Positions 16,500 to 26,304 of a stretch of DNA of 64,000 nucleotides are shown one piece after another. This stretch comes from Cypionkella sp. (GTDB taxonomy: Bacteria; Pseudomonadota; Alphaproteobacteria; Rhodobacterales; Rhodobacteraceae), in the NCBI RefSeq assembly GCF_028290025.1, contig NZ_JAQGKQ010000053.1, positions 1 through 64,000 of the forward strand. Direction: 5' to 3'. The notes under the pieces are model-generated. The model was not told the origin of the DNA and searched no databases. It saw only the letters and a program-made list of their open reading frames with translations. The position numbers and the translations under genes were made by a program. Numbering within the stretch: position 1 is the first letter of the stretch; the number at the start of each line of letters is the position of its first letter.

Positions 16500-17264
16500 G
16501 TGGTGTTCAGGAAGATCGCGTTCGTCGCAAGTTTGACCCCGCCCGCGCAGGAGGCTTTGGCCGATCTGGTGGCTTTGCATGGGCAGGTTGATGTCACCGA
16601 GGCGGATGTGGTGGTGGCGCTGGGGGGGGACGGCTTTATGCTGCAAACCTTGCATGAGACTCAGAAACTGGGACTGCCGGTTTATGGGATGAACTGCGGC
16701 ACTGTGGGTTTTTTGATGAATACGTTCTCGAGCGATCTGCTGCCAAAAAGGTTGGCGGTGGCGGAGGAGGCGGTGATCCATCCGTTGGCGATGACGGCGG
16801 TGTCGGTAGATGGATCGGTGACGCAGGCTTTGGCGATCAATGAGGTGTCGCTGTTGCGGGCAGGGCCGCAGGCGGCAAAGGTTCGCATCTCGGTCGATGG
16901 CAAGGTTCGGTTGGAGGAACTGGTCTGTGATGGCGTTTTGGTTTCCACTCCGGCGGGGTCTACCGCCTACAATTATTCGGCGCATGGGCCGATCTTGCCG
17001 ATTGGGTCGGACGTGCTGGCTTTGACTCCGATGGCGGCGTTTCGGCCGAGAAGGTGGCGGGGGGCTTTGCTTCCGAAGTCTGTCGTGGTGCGGTTTGATA
17101 TTCTGGAGCCAGAGAAACGCCCGGTGCGGGCTGATGCCGATAGTCGGCCTGTCACGGATGTGGTCTCGGTGGAAATTCGGTCGGAGCCTGCCATCCAGCA
17201 TCGGATTTTGTTTGATCCGGGACATGGTTTGGAGGAGCGTCTGATTGTGGAGCAATTTGCGTGA
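16500..17264 (+). CDS. nadK: NAD kinase
   Basis: A 254-aa NAD kinase, which phosphorylates NAD to NADP. It has GGDGFML (GGDG at 42-45), the NE(VS) motif in AINEVSLLR and the [17 protein letters not shown] nucleotide loop with the PILP segment. It is the short alphaproteobacterial type. The start is GTG 16500-16502, with a second GTG immediately after; ACAGGG lies upstream. It is divergent from glyA, and the 200-base gap must hold both promoters. Confidence 0.94.
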   Translation: MVFRKIAFVASLTPPAQEALADLVALHGQVDVTEADVVVALGGDGFMLQTLHETQKLGLPVYGMNCGTVGFLMNTFSSDLLPKRLAVAEEAVIHPLAMTAVSVDGSVTQALAINEVSLLRAGPQAAKVRISVDGKVRLEELVCDGVLVSTPAGSTAYNYSAHGPILPIGSDVLALTPMAAFRPRRWRGALLPKSVVVRFDILEPEKRPVRADADSRPVTDVVSVEIRSEPAIQHRILFDPGHGLEERLIVEQFA

Positions 17265-17704
17265 TTAGGGTGTGTCCACGTGTGGCGCGAGCGTTGCCCC
17301 AATAAAATCAATGGTTTGCGAAGTGAGATTTAGGGAATCTTAACAGTTGTGGTTTTCTTCTCGGCGGCCACGGCAGCTCTGATGCTGGTCTGGCTTGCAC
17401 TCGCGTTCGAATAGAAGCTGGCGTCAAGCAGGAGGTAGGAAACGAGGCTGAAAGCCCATAGCGGTCGCTTGACGGCGGTCCTAAATGCTGCCGGTGACAG
17501 ATACGGGCTTGGCATACGGGCTCGGCGGTTGACTAGATAACCGCCAAACTTTATACGCAGCGTCGAGGTGCCGGGCACCTGCCGCCTGCAGACGAAAGTC
17601 ACGGTGAAGCCCGGACCGCGACAACATCTCACCCTCGAAGCATTTCGCGCGGTGGCAATGCAGGCCCCAATGCACCTTGAAATGCCTCGTCAGAGGAGTG
17701 AGCG
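17265..17704. other. Intergenic region of about 440 bases without a convincing gene
   Basis: A reverse frame of 100 codons (17330-17632) lacks a ribosome site and family resemblance, and the forward frames are short. It may hold remnants of a lost gene. The MATE promoter and ribosome site AGAGGAGTGAGCG lie at its right end. Confidence 0.5.
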
Positions 17705-19096
17705 ATGTCTGTCCGGCACGCTGTCCAACAGGACAATCCATTTTTGACCGCCCCCATAGGGCGGCTGTTTTGGTCCAATGCTATTTCCATGGCTATGGTC
17801 ATGGCGATGGGTGGGTTTTTCAATGTGGTCGATGGGATTTTCGTCGGCCGCCTGATCGGGCCAGAGGCGCTGGCGGCGGTCAGCCTTGACTTCCCGGTTG
17901 CCATGCTGCTTTCGGCGCTGGCGACACTGGTGGGCGGCGGTATGTCGAGCATTATGGCACGACATCTGGGCGCCGGGGATCGCGCCGCCGCCGGACGCGT
18001 CTTTGTCGGGGCGCATGGGCTGGCGCTGGCGATATCGGTGGGGCTTGTTGTCTTATCATCCCTGCTAGGAGGGGTGTTTATTGACACCTTGGCGGGGGGC
18101 AGTTCCACAGTTGCCCGATTGGCATGGGATTATCTGCGGATCGTTCTGCTTGGCGCGCCAGTGCAGCTTATGCTTGGGCTTCATGCTGATGCGCTGCGCA
18201 ACGAGGGCCGGGCCGGTCTGATTGCGGCCCTTTCAGTGGTGGTCAATCTTATCAACATCGGCGCTAACTGGATTGGCATCGTGGTGCTTGATCTGGGCGT
18301 CGCCGGGTCGGCCGCTGGCACTGTGGCGGCGCAGGCTTTAGGGCTGGGTCTGCTGATCGCCGTGAGGGGGCGCAACCAAAGTTTGCTGCCGCTGTCGGTT
18401 CTGCGCGTTGAAAGCTGGCTGGTGGGCTGGGGTAAGATTGCTCGACTGGGCTTGCCGCTGTGCCTCAGTTTTATCGGCATCGCAGTTGCGGCGGGTGTGG
18501 TGATAACGAGCCTGCGGCTACACGCCGGGGCGGATCACGATAAGTTTGTCGCGGCATATGGTGTGGTGACGCGGCTGATGGGTTTTGCGTTTCTGCCGCA
18601 GATGGCGATTGCGCTCACGATACAGCGCATCTCCGGGAACAACGCCGGTGCTGGACGGCTCGACCGGGCACAGACCGCATTGCGACTGGGGCTGGGGGCC
18701 GCGCTCCTGTGGTGCCTTGGGGTGGTGGTTGTTGGCGTTTTTGCAACAGGCACTCTTGCTGGCTGTTTCAGTGATGATGCCTCGGTGGCGCGCATAGTCC
18801 CACAGATCTTGCAACCAATGATGGTACTTTACGCGGTGTCCGGCCCGATCCTTGTGCTGGCGCTGCATTTGCAAGCGCTTGGCCAGCCAGGACGAACGGC
18901 AGCGCTGACATTGGCGAAACCCTGGCTGCTGACGCCAGGGCTTGTATTGACGCTTTCGACGATCTTCGGGGTTCGGGGAATCTGGCTGGCATTTCCGGTG
19001 GCGGATGCGATGGTTCTTGTGTTCGCCCTTGTGATGTGGGGCGGGGTTTTGCGCGGCGGGTATCCACAACCGATCACCCTGAAGGAGCGGCCATGA
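17705..19096 (+). CDS. MATE family efflux transporter (first of two in the window)
   Basis: A 463-aa polytopic inner-membrane protein with twelve predicted helices in two MATE halves (GRLFWSNAISMAMVMAMGGF near the N-terminus, VVNLINIGANWIGIVVLDLG, then the second half from about residue 240). MATE pumps export cationic drugs or metabolites using Na+ or H+ gradients. This one belongs to the general MatE branch rather than the NorM-like gene at 58.7 kb. It overlaps the next gene by ATGA, so a common transcript is likely. The substrate is unknown. Confidence 0.9.
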   Translation: MSVRHAVQQDNPFLTAPIGRLFWSNAISMAMVMAMGGFFNVVDGIFVGRLIGPEALAAVSLDFPVAMLLSALATLVGGGMSSIMARHLGAGDRAAAGRVFVGAHGLALAISVGLVVLSSLLGGVFIDTLAGGSSTVARLAWDYLRIVLLGAPVQLMLGLHADALRNEGRAGLIAALSVVVNLINIGANWIGIVVLDLGVAGSAAGTVAAQALGLGLLIAVRGRNQSLLPLSVLRVESWLVGWGKIARLGLPLCLSFIGIAVAAGVVITSLRLHAGADHDKFVAAYGVVTRLMGFAFLPQMAIALTIQRISGNNAGAGRLDRAQTALRLGLGAALLWCLGVVVVGVFATGTLAGCFSDDASVARIVPQILQPMMVLYAVSGPILVLALHLQALGQPGRTAALTLAKPWLLTPGLVLTLSTIFGVRGIWLAFPVADAMVLVFALVMWGGVLRGGYPQPITLKERP

Positions 19097-19515
19097 CCCT
19101 TAAAGATGCGAAAGTGCAAGCCAAGGCCCTGCGTTTGGCGCTTCAAACTCAGGGAACCGTCATCGGCCATGCGCAGGCGCTGGAGTTGATAGCCCGGCAG
19201 CACGGTGCGAAGGACTGGAATACGCTCCATGCAAGGTTGGCACTCGGCAACGCGCCGACAGCACTCGCTTTGGGCGATCGTGTGCAAGGTCGCTATCTTG
19301 GGCAGCCGTTTCTGGGACAGATCATCGCTCTCTCCGGCCCGGCCAGCCATCGCCACATCGAGATACGTTTCGATCAGCCCGTCGATGTGGTAAGGTTCGA
19401 AAGCTTTTCGAACTTTCGCCGGCAAATCAGGGCGACCATCAATGAAGATGGTCTGTCGCATCGCCACACGTCAGACGGCATGGCGCAGCTTGTTGTCAGA
19501 AAAGAGAAAGGCTGA
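19093..19515 (+). CDS. Glyoxalase-superfamily-related protein, 140 aa
   Basis: ATG 19093, behind GAAGGAGCGGCC and overlapping the MATE stop, is preferred over an ATG 19 codons upstream inside the MATE gene. The N-terminal motif KAQAKALRLALQTQG...IGHAQALELIARQHGAKDWNTLHARL is what databases name a 'glyoxalase superfamily protein' domain. The C-terminal half looks like a small beta-barrel (LGDRVQGRYLGQPFLGQIIA). The metal ligands of true glyoxalases are not obvious. It may modify or protect against the MATE substrate, but only operon context suggests this. Confidence 0.8.
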   Translation: MTLKDAKVQAKALRLALQTQGTVIGHAQALELIARQHGAKDWNTLHARLALGNAPTALALGDRVQGRYLGQPFLGQIIALSGPASHRHIEIRFDQPVDVVRFESFSNFRRQIRATINEDGLSHRHTSDGMAQLVVRKEKG

Positions 19516-19524
19516 GATGTGCGC

Positions 19525-20955
19525 TCAGCTTTTCGTCCAGCTTTCGATCTTGCGATAAAGTGTCGAGGGCGAAAGTTCGAGCACGCGGGCGGCTTTGGGC
19601 ACCGAGCCGCCGTGACGGGACAGGGTAGCGGCGATCACCATACGCTCTACCTCGGCCAACGGGCGACCCAAAAGCGAGTCGAGCCCCATTGGCTCGGAGG
19701 TCGGGGAAGCCTCGGCGTGGTAAACCGGACGCTGGGAAATCAACGCGTCCTGCGCTTGTTGTGGCAAACTGGCGGGCAGCATGGCGGTGGTCAGCACGCC
19801 GCCATCATGCAGCACGGCGACGTTGCGGATCACGTTCAACACTTGCCGCACATTGCCCGGCCAAGGCAGCCTGCGAAATAGCGCGCGAACTTCCGGCGCA
19901 ATACCGTCAAACTGTTTGCCCTCTTCCTGCGCAAAACGGGCGAGCGCGGTTTCGGCGATCTCGATCACATCATCGCCACGTTCGCGCAAGGGTGGCATGT
20001 GGATCGGCACCACGAACAATCGGTAGAACAAATCCTCACGGAACTGACCGCGCCGCACCGCATCCATCGGGTCGCGGTTGGTGGCGCAGACGATGCGGAC
20101 GTTGACCTTCTTGGGTCGCGTCGCGCCGACAGGCACCACGGTCGAGGTTTGCAAAAAGCGCAACAGCTTGGTTTGCAGCGCCGGGGCCATTTCGCAAATC
20201 TCGTCGAGAAACAACGTGCCGCCATCCGCAGCGGTGGCCGCCCCCGGTTTGTCAGAAATCGCGCCGGTAAAGCTGCCTTTCATGTGGCCGAACACTTCGG
20301 ATTCGAGCAAATCTTGCGGGATGGCACCGCAGTTCAGCGCAATAAACGGGCCATTGGCACGGGGCGAATTGCCATGCACCGCCAGAGCACACAATTCCTT
20401 GCCGGTGCCGCTTTCGCCCGTAATGAACACCGTAGCCATCGAGCGCGCCACCGAGACGATGGTGGCTTGAATGGCGGCCATCGCCTCGGACGAGCCAATG
20501 AAGGAGTTGGTTGCGGCAGGCGCGGCAAGGGCAGGCAAAACGGGGGCGCTTTCGACGAGTTTCGGGCGCGGGCGTTTTACCGCCGATACATTGCTGGCGT
20601 TCGACACCACATTCAGCAACCGGGTTTCGTCAAACGGTTTGACCAGAAATTCGTGTGCGCCGCGTCGCATTGCTTCAACCGCTTTGTTGATCGAGCCATG
20701 CGCAGTCATCACCACGAAGCTCAGGTCTGGGCGCAGGGTCAACATGTCTTGCATCAGATCGAGGCCGTCGCGGTCGGGCAATACCAGATCCAACAGCACC
20801 ACTTGTACGGAGCTTTCGCGCAGCAAATCCATGCCCTCGGCGGCGGAACCTGCGGTGAGTACGCTGTAGCCGCCCTGGGTGAGCGCCGCACGGTAAAGCA
20901 GTTGCAGCGAAGGGGTGTCTTCGATCAGCAGTATAGGCGCGCGGATCGCGGTCAT
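19525..20955 (-). CDS. Sigma-54-dependent response regulator, NtrC/LuxO family
   Basis: A 476-aa activator. The receiver domain has Asp13, the phospho-acceptor Asp56 (VVLLDLVLP) and Lys in EFLVKPFDE. The AAA+ domain has Walker A GESGTGKE, Walker B GGTLFLDEI and the arginine-finger region. The C-terminal Fis-type HTH ends LSRHGGSVPKAARVLELSPS. The sigma-54 contact loop reads GSFTGA where GAFTGA is usual; the key FTGA is kept. The start overlaps the stop of the hybrid kinase (20952-20955), so they are a pair. Targets are not visible. Confidence 0.93.
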   Translation of the reverse strand: MTAIRAPILLIEDTPSLQLLYRAALTQGGYSVLTAGSAAEGMDLLRESSVQVVLLDLVLPDRDGLDLMQDMLTLRPDLSFVVMTAHGSINKAVEAMRRGAHEFLVKPFDETRLLNVVSNASNVSAVKRPRPKLVESAPVLPALAAPAATNSFIGSSEAMAAIQATIVSVARSMATVFITGESGTGKELCALAVHGNSPRANGPFIALNCGAIPQDLLESEVFGHMKGSFTGAISDKPGAATAADGGTLFLDEICEMAPALQTKLLRFLQTSTVVPVGATRPKKVNVRIVCATNRDPMDAVRRGQFREDLFYRLFVVPIHMPPLRERGDDVIEIAETALARFAQEEGKQFDGIAPEVRALFRRLPWPGNVRQVLNVIRNVAVLHDGGVLTTAMLPASLPQQAQDALISQRPVYHAEASPTSEPMGLDSLLGRPLAEVERMVIAATLSRHGGSVPKAARVLELSPSTLYRKIESWTKS

Positions 20956-22511
20956 GCCGTCTCCTCACCACGCGCATTCGACGGCGGTGAAATCGGCGAA
21001 GTCAGGTTGGCAGGCGTCAAAAGCGCCGGCATCGAGAGCGCCGGGGTCAAAAGCGCCGGGGTCAGGGTTTGCTGGCTGACGAAGTGGATCAGCATATCCA
21101 ACTGCTCTAATGCTTGGGGCAACAGGGTCCGAAAAGTGCCGCGGTCCGGCGTTGCCTGATGCGCAAGATCGTTGATCACTTTTGCCAACTGGTGCAGCGC
21201 GGTCGCCCCTGCAGTGCCCGCAAGCGCGATCATCACATGGGATTGGCGGCGCACTGCTGGCCAATCGGGGCCATGCGAGGCCGCAAGCAAACCACGCTCG
21301 GCTGCGCGCAAATCTTCGTGCAGGTGATGCAGCAGTTCATTGGCAACCTGCGGACCGGCCATTTTCAGCAGCTGTTCGAACTGGCTCGGCTCAATCTGCG
21401 GTGGCGCTGCGGTGGCTTTGTCGGTGCGGTGCAGCACTTGCATCACCGCTTCGGCGAGTTGTTTGTCATCGAGCACCGGTTTGCACAGCAGGCCGTCTGC
21501 CCCGGCTGCCAGAATCGCGGTTTTGTTGGCGCGCATTTGATAGGCGGTGATCGCCAGGATTGGCAGCTGCGCCAGTGCGCCGGGATGTTTGCGAATGCGG
21601 TCGATCACCTCTAGCCCGTTCAGTTGCGGCATCTCTATATCGATCAGCAAAGCGTCAAACCGCGCGCGGCCAAGCTGGTCGAGCGCCTGCACACCATCAG
21701 CGACGGCGGTGATCTGCGCGCCTTGCAGGGTGAGAAGATTGGTCAGCAGCAAGCGTCCGGTCTCACTGTCATCGGCGACAAGCAGGCGGAGGTTTTGCAG
21801 CAGGGGCGGGCTGGTCTGTGGCATGGCTGCCGCAGGCAGCGGCAGGTGCACGATGATTTCGGCACCACCGGCCGCGTTGTTGCCTGCGGTGATCTGGCCG
21901 CCTGCACGTTCGACCATGTCCCAGACGATATACAGCCCAAGCCCCGAGCCAGTCTTATCTGATTGCGCGTCATAGTTGTTGCAGGTGAACAGTCGAGACA
22001 AAGTAGCGGGGGAAAAGCCTTTGCCTTGATCTTGCACGGCGATTTGCAGTTGGTTGTCGGCGGTGGCGCGTAGGGTGCAGCGGATGCAGCCGCTATCGAC
22101 ATATTTCAGCGCGTTGCCCAGTAAATTGGCGAGGATGCGTTCGACCAAAGCCGGGTCAAGCGCGATCTGCGGCGGGAGGTCTTCGGTATCCAAGCTGAAG
22201 CTGAGACCATGCTCGGCGGTGCGGGCGTTCCAGCGCAGCGTGATGCTTTGCAAGAAATCGGCGGTCTGGATGTGCTGCGGCGGTACCGTGCTGGTGTCGC
22301 CCAGCAGCAGGGTGAGTGCCTGTTCCAGCAGCAGGGCCAGAGCCTCACTCGACGCCCGGGCGCGGGCGATCTGGGCGCGGGGGTGGGCGGGGATATCGGC
22401 GGGGTCGATCAGGCGCAGGCCGCCGATCACCTCAGACAAAGCTGCGCGCAGATCGTGGCCCAGCAGAGTGACGGTTTGGGCGTCTTGTGGGCCAAATGCC
22501 GGGATGCTCAT
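20952..22511 (-). CDS. Hybrid sensor kinase with receiver and Hpt domains
   Basis: A 519-aa soluble kinase without membrane segments. It has a dimerisation/phospho-acceptor helix with His19 (LLGHDLRAAL) and a HATPase domain with LANLLGNALKYVD and SGLGLYIVWDM. A receiver follows with phospho-Asp in FDALLIDIEMPQLNG and Lys in LLCKPV, then an Hpt-type helix with His in RRQSHVMIALAGTAG. The order HK-REC-Hpt suits a LuxQ/LuxU-like relay to the neighbouring NtrC-type regulator. There is no sensor domain, so input must come from partner proteins. A C-terminal tail made of LTPAL-type repeats follows the Hpt domain. Confidence 0.92.
   Translation of the reverse strand: MSIPAFGPQDAQTVTLLGHDLRAALSEVIGGLRLIDPADIPAHPRAQIARARASSEALALLLEQALTLLLGDTSTVPPQHIQTADFLQSITLRWNARTAEHGLSFSLDTEDLPPQIALDPALVERILANLLGNALKYVDSGCIRCTLRATADNQLQIAVQDQGKGFSPATLSRLFTCNNYDAQSDKTGSGLGLYIVWDMVERAGGQITAGNNAAGGAEIIVHLPLPAAAMPQTSPPLLQNLRLLVADDSETGRLLLTNLLTLQGAQITAVADGVQALDQLGRARFDALLIDIEMPQLNGLEVIDRIRKHPGALAQLPILAITAYQMRANKTAILAAGADGLLCKPVLDDKQLAEAVMQVLHRTDKATAAPPQIEPSQFEQLLKMAGPQVANELLHHLHEDLRAAERGLLAASHGPDWPAVRRQSHVMIALAGTAGATALHQLAKVINDLAHQATPDRGTFRTLLPQALEQLDMLIHFVSQQTLTPALLTPALSMPALLTPANLTSPISPPSNARGEETA
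21016..21060. repeat. 15-bp tandem repeat inside the hybrid kinase gene
   Basis: Three adjoining copies of a 15-base unit lie at 21016-21030, 21031-21045 and 21046-21060. The first and third (GTCAAAAGCGCCGG plus C or G) differ at one base, while the middle copy is more diverged. Degenerate units flank them. The unit encodes five residues (LTPAL/LTPAN/SMPAL), so copy number can change without frameshift. Confidence 0.75.
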
Positions 22512-22627
22512 GGTGAGCTCCCGGACTTCGCGCGGCTATGATGCGTGCGGTTGTGCATAGCTGCAAGTTACGCGCTGCGGCGGTATTGTCCAGCCCGCCG
22601 CAGATAGCGTTTGTTGGTGTGGGTGCG

Positions 22628-24907
22628 TTACTCGTAATGCGCGACCGGAGTGCCCGCGATGGCCGACATGTTCAGCAGACCGCGCGCGGTGATGGACGGG
22701 GTGGCGATATGAGCGCGGTTGCCCATGCCCATCAGGATCGGGCCGACCTCTAGCCCGCCCGCCTTTAGTTTCAGCATGTTACGCGCTGTGCTGGCGGCAT
22801 CGGAATAAGCGAACACCAAGATATTCGCCGGGCCTTGCATCCGTGAGCCGGGGAAAATGCGGGCGCGCAGTTCGGGGTCGAGGGCGGCGTCGGCGTTCAT
22901 CTCACCTTCGTAAACGAAATCGACCTCGCGGTTGTCGAGGATTTCGAGCGCCTCGCGCATCCGCCGACCCGAGTCGTTGTCTAAGTTGCCGAAGCTGGAA
23001 TGGCTGCAAAGTGCGACCTGAGCGGTGACGCCAAAGCGTTTGGCGTGGCGGACAGCACCGATAACTGTCTCTGCGATTTGCTCTGGCGTCGGCACCGCGT
23101 TGATCTGGGTGTCGGCGATAAACAGCGGGCCGTCCTCTAATATCATCAGCGACAGGGCCGAGCGGGGGTGCAAGCCATCGCGCGCAAGGATCTGGCGGAC
23201 ATAGCCGAGGTGCCACAGGTATTGGCCGAAGGTGCCGCAGATCATCGATTCCGCATCACCGCGATGCACAGCGATTGCGGCAATGGCGGTGGTGTTGGTG
23301 CGCATCACGGCGCGGGCAATATCCGGGGTGACGCCTTGGCGGGCCATCAGCTCGTGGTAAGAACCCCAATAGTCACGGTAGCGGTGATCGCTTTCGGGGT
23401 TGATGATTTCAAAGTCGATATCGGGGCGGATCGGCAGACCTGCACGTTCGCAGCGGGTGGCGATGACCTCGGGGCGACCGATCAGGATTGGTTTGTCGGT
23501 CATTTCCTCCAACATCGCGTTGGCGGCGCGCAGCACGCGCTCATCTTCGCCTTCGGCAAAGATGATGCGACGGCTGGCGGTGGCAGCGGCCTCAAACACC
23601 GGACGCATGATGAGGGCGGATTTGAGAACCGAGCCGTTCAGTTTCTCACGGTAGGCGTCAAGATCGTAGATGGGCCGCGTGGCGACACCGGTTTCCATCG
23701 CGGCTTTGGCGACGGCGCTGGCCACGACGCCGATCAGGCGAGGGTCGAAAGGTTTCGGGATCAGATAATCTGCGCCAAAGGTCAGCTTTTCGCTGGTATA
23801 GGCGGCGGCGGCTTCGGCACTGGTGGTGGCGCGGGCGAGGGCTGCGATACCTTCGATGCAGGCCAACTGCATCTCATCATTAATCACGGTCGCCCCGACA
23901 TCTAAAGCGCCACGGAAGATGAAGGGAAAGCACAGCACGTTGTTGACTTGATTGGGAAAATCGCTGCGCCCGGTCGCCATGATCGCATCTGGGGCCACGG
24001 CGCGGACGGCATCGGGCATGATCTCTGGGTTGGGGTTGGCGAGCGCAAAGATGATCGGGCGGGGGGCCATCTTGGCGACCATTTCAGCGGTCAAAACGCC
24101 GGGGCCAGACAGGCCGAGGAACATATCAGCATCTTGGATCACGTCGGCGAGGGTCGCGGCGGTGTTGCCTTGGGCGTAAGCAGCTTTCTGCTCGGTCATC
24201 TGCTCATTACGGTCTTTGTAAACCAGGCCCGCAAGATCGCACAGCCAGACGTTTTCACGTTTGACGCCGAGTTTCAGCAGCATGTTCAGGCAAGCGATTC
24301 CCGCAGCGCCACCACCGGTTGAGACGATCTTGATATCGGCAAAGTTTTTGCCCGCAACATATAGCGCATTGGTCGCCGCAGCCCCGACGACGATGGCGGT
24401 GCCGTGCTGATCATCGTGAAACACCGGGATTTTCATCCGCTCACGGCAAAGTTGTTCAACGATGAAACAATCCGGCGCTTTGATGTCTTCGAGGTTGATA
24501 GCGCCGAAAGTGGGTTCCAAAGCGCAGACGATGTCGGCGAGTTTATAGGGGTCGGGTTCGTTCAACTCGATATCGAAACAGTCTATATTGGCGAACTTCT
24601 TGAACAGAACCGCCTTGCCTTCCATCACCGGCTTTGAGGCCAAAGCGCCAATGTTTCCAAGACCTAAGACGGCGGTGCCGTTGGTGACAACGCCCACCAA
24701 ATTACCGCGCGTGGTGTAACGCGAGGCAGTGGCGGGGTCGGCTTTGATCTCCAGACAAGCCTCAGCCACGCCGGGCGAATAGGCGCGGGATAGGTCACGG
24801 CCATTGGCAAGCGGTTTGGTGGCGCGGATTTCTAGTTTGCCAGGTTTGGGAAACTCATGGTAATCCAGCGCCGCTTGACGTGCGTTATCGTGCCTTGTCT
24901 CGTCCAT
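22628..24907 (-). CDS. maeB: NADP-dependent malic enzyme with phosphotransacetylase-like domain
   Basis: A 759-aa enzyme begun at ATG 24905-24907 behind GAGGGAGGC; a TTG one codon upstream is less likely. The N-terminal 430 residues are malic enzyme ([46 protein letters not shown]). The C-terminal 330 residues are a phosphate acetyltransferase-like domain ([13 protein letters not shown]), usually regulatory. It converts malate to pyruvate with NADPH formation. Length and domain order are those of alphaproteobacterial MaeB. It is divergent from the VOC/cupin gene, with a palindrome just upstream. Confidence 0.96.
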   Translation of the reverse strand: MDETRHDNARQAALDYHEFPKPGKLEIRATKPLANGRDLSRAYSPGVAEACLEIKADPATASRYTTRGNLVGVVTNGTAVLGLGNIGALASKPVMEGKAVLFKKFANIDCFDIELNEPDPYKLADIVCALEPTFGAINLEDIKAPDCFIVEQLCRERMKIPVFHDDQHGTAIVVGAAATNALYVAGKNFADIKIVSTGGGAAGIACLNMLLKLGVKRENVWLCDLAGLVYKDRNEQMTEQKAAYAQGNTAATLADVIQDADMFLGLSGPGVLTAEMVAKMAPRPIIFALANPNPEIMPDAVRAVAPDAIMATGRSDFPNQVNNVLCFPFIFRGALDVGATVINDEMQLACIEGIAALARATTSAEAAAAYTSEKLTFGADYLIPKPFDPRLIGVVASAVAKAAMETGVATRPIYDLDAYREKLNGSVLKSALIMRPVFEAAATASRRIIFAEGEDERVLRAANAMLEEMTDKPILIGRPEVIATRCERAGLPIRPDIDFEIINPESDHRYRDYWGSYHELMARQGVTPDIARAVMRTNTTAIAAIAVHRGDAESMICGTFGQYLWHLGYVRQILARDGLHPRSALSLMILEDGPLFIADTQINAVPTPEQIAETVIGAVRHAKRFGVTAQVALCSHSSFGNLDNDSGRRMREALEILDNREVDFVYEGEMNADAALDPELRARIFPGSRMQGPANILVFAYSDAASTARNMLKLKAGGLEVGPILMGMGNRAHIATPSITARGLLNMSAIAGTPVAHYE

Positions 24908-24927
24908 CAAAAGCCTCCCTCAAAGAT

Positions 24928-24947
24928 ATGGTTTAGCCTTAAACCAT
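24928..24947. promoter_or_regulatory. Palindromic operator candidate upstream of maeB
   Basis: ATGGTTTA-GCCT-TAAACCAT is a perfect 8-bp inverted repeat 20 bases before the maeB start, in the region shared with the divergent VOC/cupin gene. It is AT-rich and lacks a T-run on the maeB side, so an operator is more likely than a terminator. Confidence 0.5.
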
Positions 24948-25171
24948 TTTTTATTTTGCGCCAACTGTGGCTTTGCATCAGCACTTGTAGCCGCGCATTG
25001 TAAATCCTGCGCCAAGTATCGGTCAGGTATTCAGTGGCAGGCTTAAAGCAAAGAGCGTCGGTCGCAAAGCCAGAGCGGTTTGGCTGATAGGTCGCATCAC
25101 AATAAATCGCTTGAACTCGAAGCTTTAAGTTTGAAATATAGCGCAACCGAATTGCCCAAGAGGGGAAGCTG

Positions 25172-26242
25172 ATGTCTGATATTCGCGCCGAAATCGTGCT
25201 GCCGACCAGTGATCTGCGCAAGGATTTGCCGTTCTTCACCAAGGTCTTGGGGATGCGGATGGACATGATTTATCCCGCCGATAACCCCGCGGTGGCGGTG
25301 GTATCGGGGCATGGTTTGCGGCTGCGGCTGGATGCCGAACGCATAGCGGCGCCGGGGTTTTTGCGGATTTTGACCGATGATCCGATTGCGGATGGCGCGA
25401 AGGCTTTGACCTCACCGGGGGGCACACGGGTTGAGATTGACGAGTTGAACCCGCCGCTGGTGCTGCCGAAAACCGAACATGCGTTTGTGGTGCGCAGGCT
25501 GGCCGACCAAGCGCCTTGGGTGATCGGGCGGGCGGGGATGGAGTATCGCGATCTGATACCGACGCGGCTCGGGGGGGCGATGATCGCCAGCCACATTCGG
25601 GTGCCGGATGGCCCGGTGCCGGATATGGTGCATTACCATAAAGTCGGTTTTCAGCTGATCTTTTGCGTCGCGGGCTGGGTTGATGTTTTGTATGAAGATC
25701 AAGGTGGTATCATGCGGATCGAGGCTGGCGATTGCTTTATTCAGCCGCCCGGTATCCGGCATAAAGTGCTTCATTCTGAGGGTGTTCAGGCGGTGGAAAT
25801 CGGTGTGCCGGCCGAGCATGTCACCGAGATTGACCACGATATGACGCTGCCGAATGGCATTGTTAACCGGGATCGCGAGTGGGACGGCCAGCGCTTTGTG
25901 CATAATATCGGAAACTCGGGGGCGTTTGCGCCGTTCCGTATTCCCGGATTTGAGGCGCGCGATACTACGATCAACGCTAACACCCAGGGCGTGGCGAGCG
26001 TGATGGTGGCGCGGCCAACGGGCGTCGCTCCGTGGACGAAACACGAGGGTGATATTCTGTTCAGCTTCGTGATGACTGGCGAAATGACACTGGAAGGTGA
26101 GGGCAAAGACCCCTATCGGCTGTCGCCCGGCGATGCTTTCGTGGTCCCACCGGGAATGGCGACGCGCTATGCCGAATGCTCGAAGGATTTGCAGCTGCTT
26201 GAGGTCTCGCTGCCGGGAAATCCGCCGACGCAGATATTGTAG
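25172..26242 (+). CDS. VOC/glyoxalase-like plus double cupin fusion protein
   Basis: A 356-aa protein. Residues 1 to about 100 look like a glyoxalase/VOC half (AEIVLPTSDLRKDLPFFTKVLGMRMDM). Two cupin barrels follow, the first near 150-215 (YHKVGFQLIFCVAGWVDVLY, CFIQPPGIRHKV) and the second near 275-350 (EGDILFSFVMTGEMTLEGEG, GDAFVVPPGMATRYAE). His and Glu residues suited to metal binding are present in the first cupin. Length fits a bicupin dioxygenase or isomerase, but no substrate can be named. It precedes the nucleoside cluster by 60 bases and may be cotranscribed. SD AGAGGGGAAGCTG precedes ATG. Confidence 0.75.
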   Translation: MSDIRAEIVLPTSDLRKDLPFFTKVLGMRMDMIYPADNPAVAVVSGHGLRLRLDAERIAAPGFLRILTDDPIADGAKALTSPGGTRVEIDELNPPLVLPKTEHAFVVRRLADQAPWVIGRAGMEYRDLIPTRLGGAMIASHIRVPDGPVPDMVHYHKVGFQLIFCVAGWVDVLYEDQGGIMRIEAGDCFIQPPGIRHKVLHSEGVQAVEIGVPAEHVTEIDHDMTLPNGIVNRDREWDGQRFVHNIGNSGAFAPFRIPGFEARDTTINANTQGVASVMVARPTGVAPWTKHEGDILFSFVMTGEMTLEGEGKDPYRLSPGDAFVVPPGMATRYAECSKDLQLLEVSLPGNPPTQIL

Positions 26243-26304
26243 CCTGCTTGCACTTTGGGGCGAAGCGGCTCACACTTCTGGACCATATGGAAGTGGAGCC
26301 CTTC

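Noticed and set aside
17330-17632. Reverse 100-codon frame before the first MATE gene
   Set aside because: No ribosome site, cysteine- and arginine-rich start typical of a random frame; not supported as a gene.
22538-22753. Forward frame over the end of maeB
   Set aside because: Shadow of maeB and of the intergenic region in another frame.
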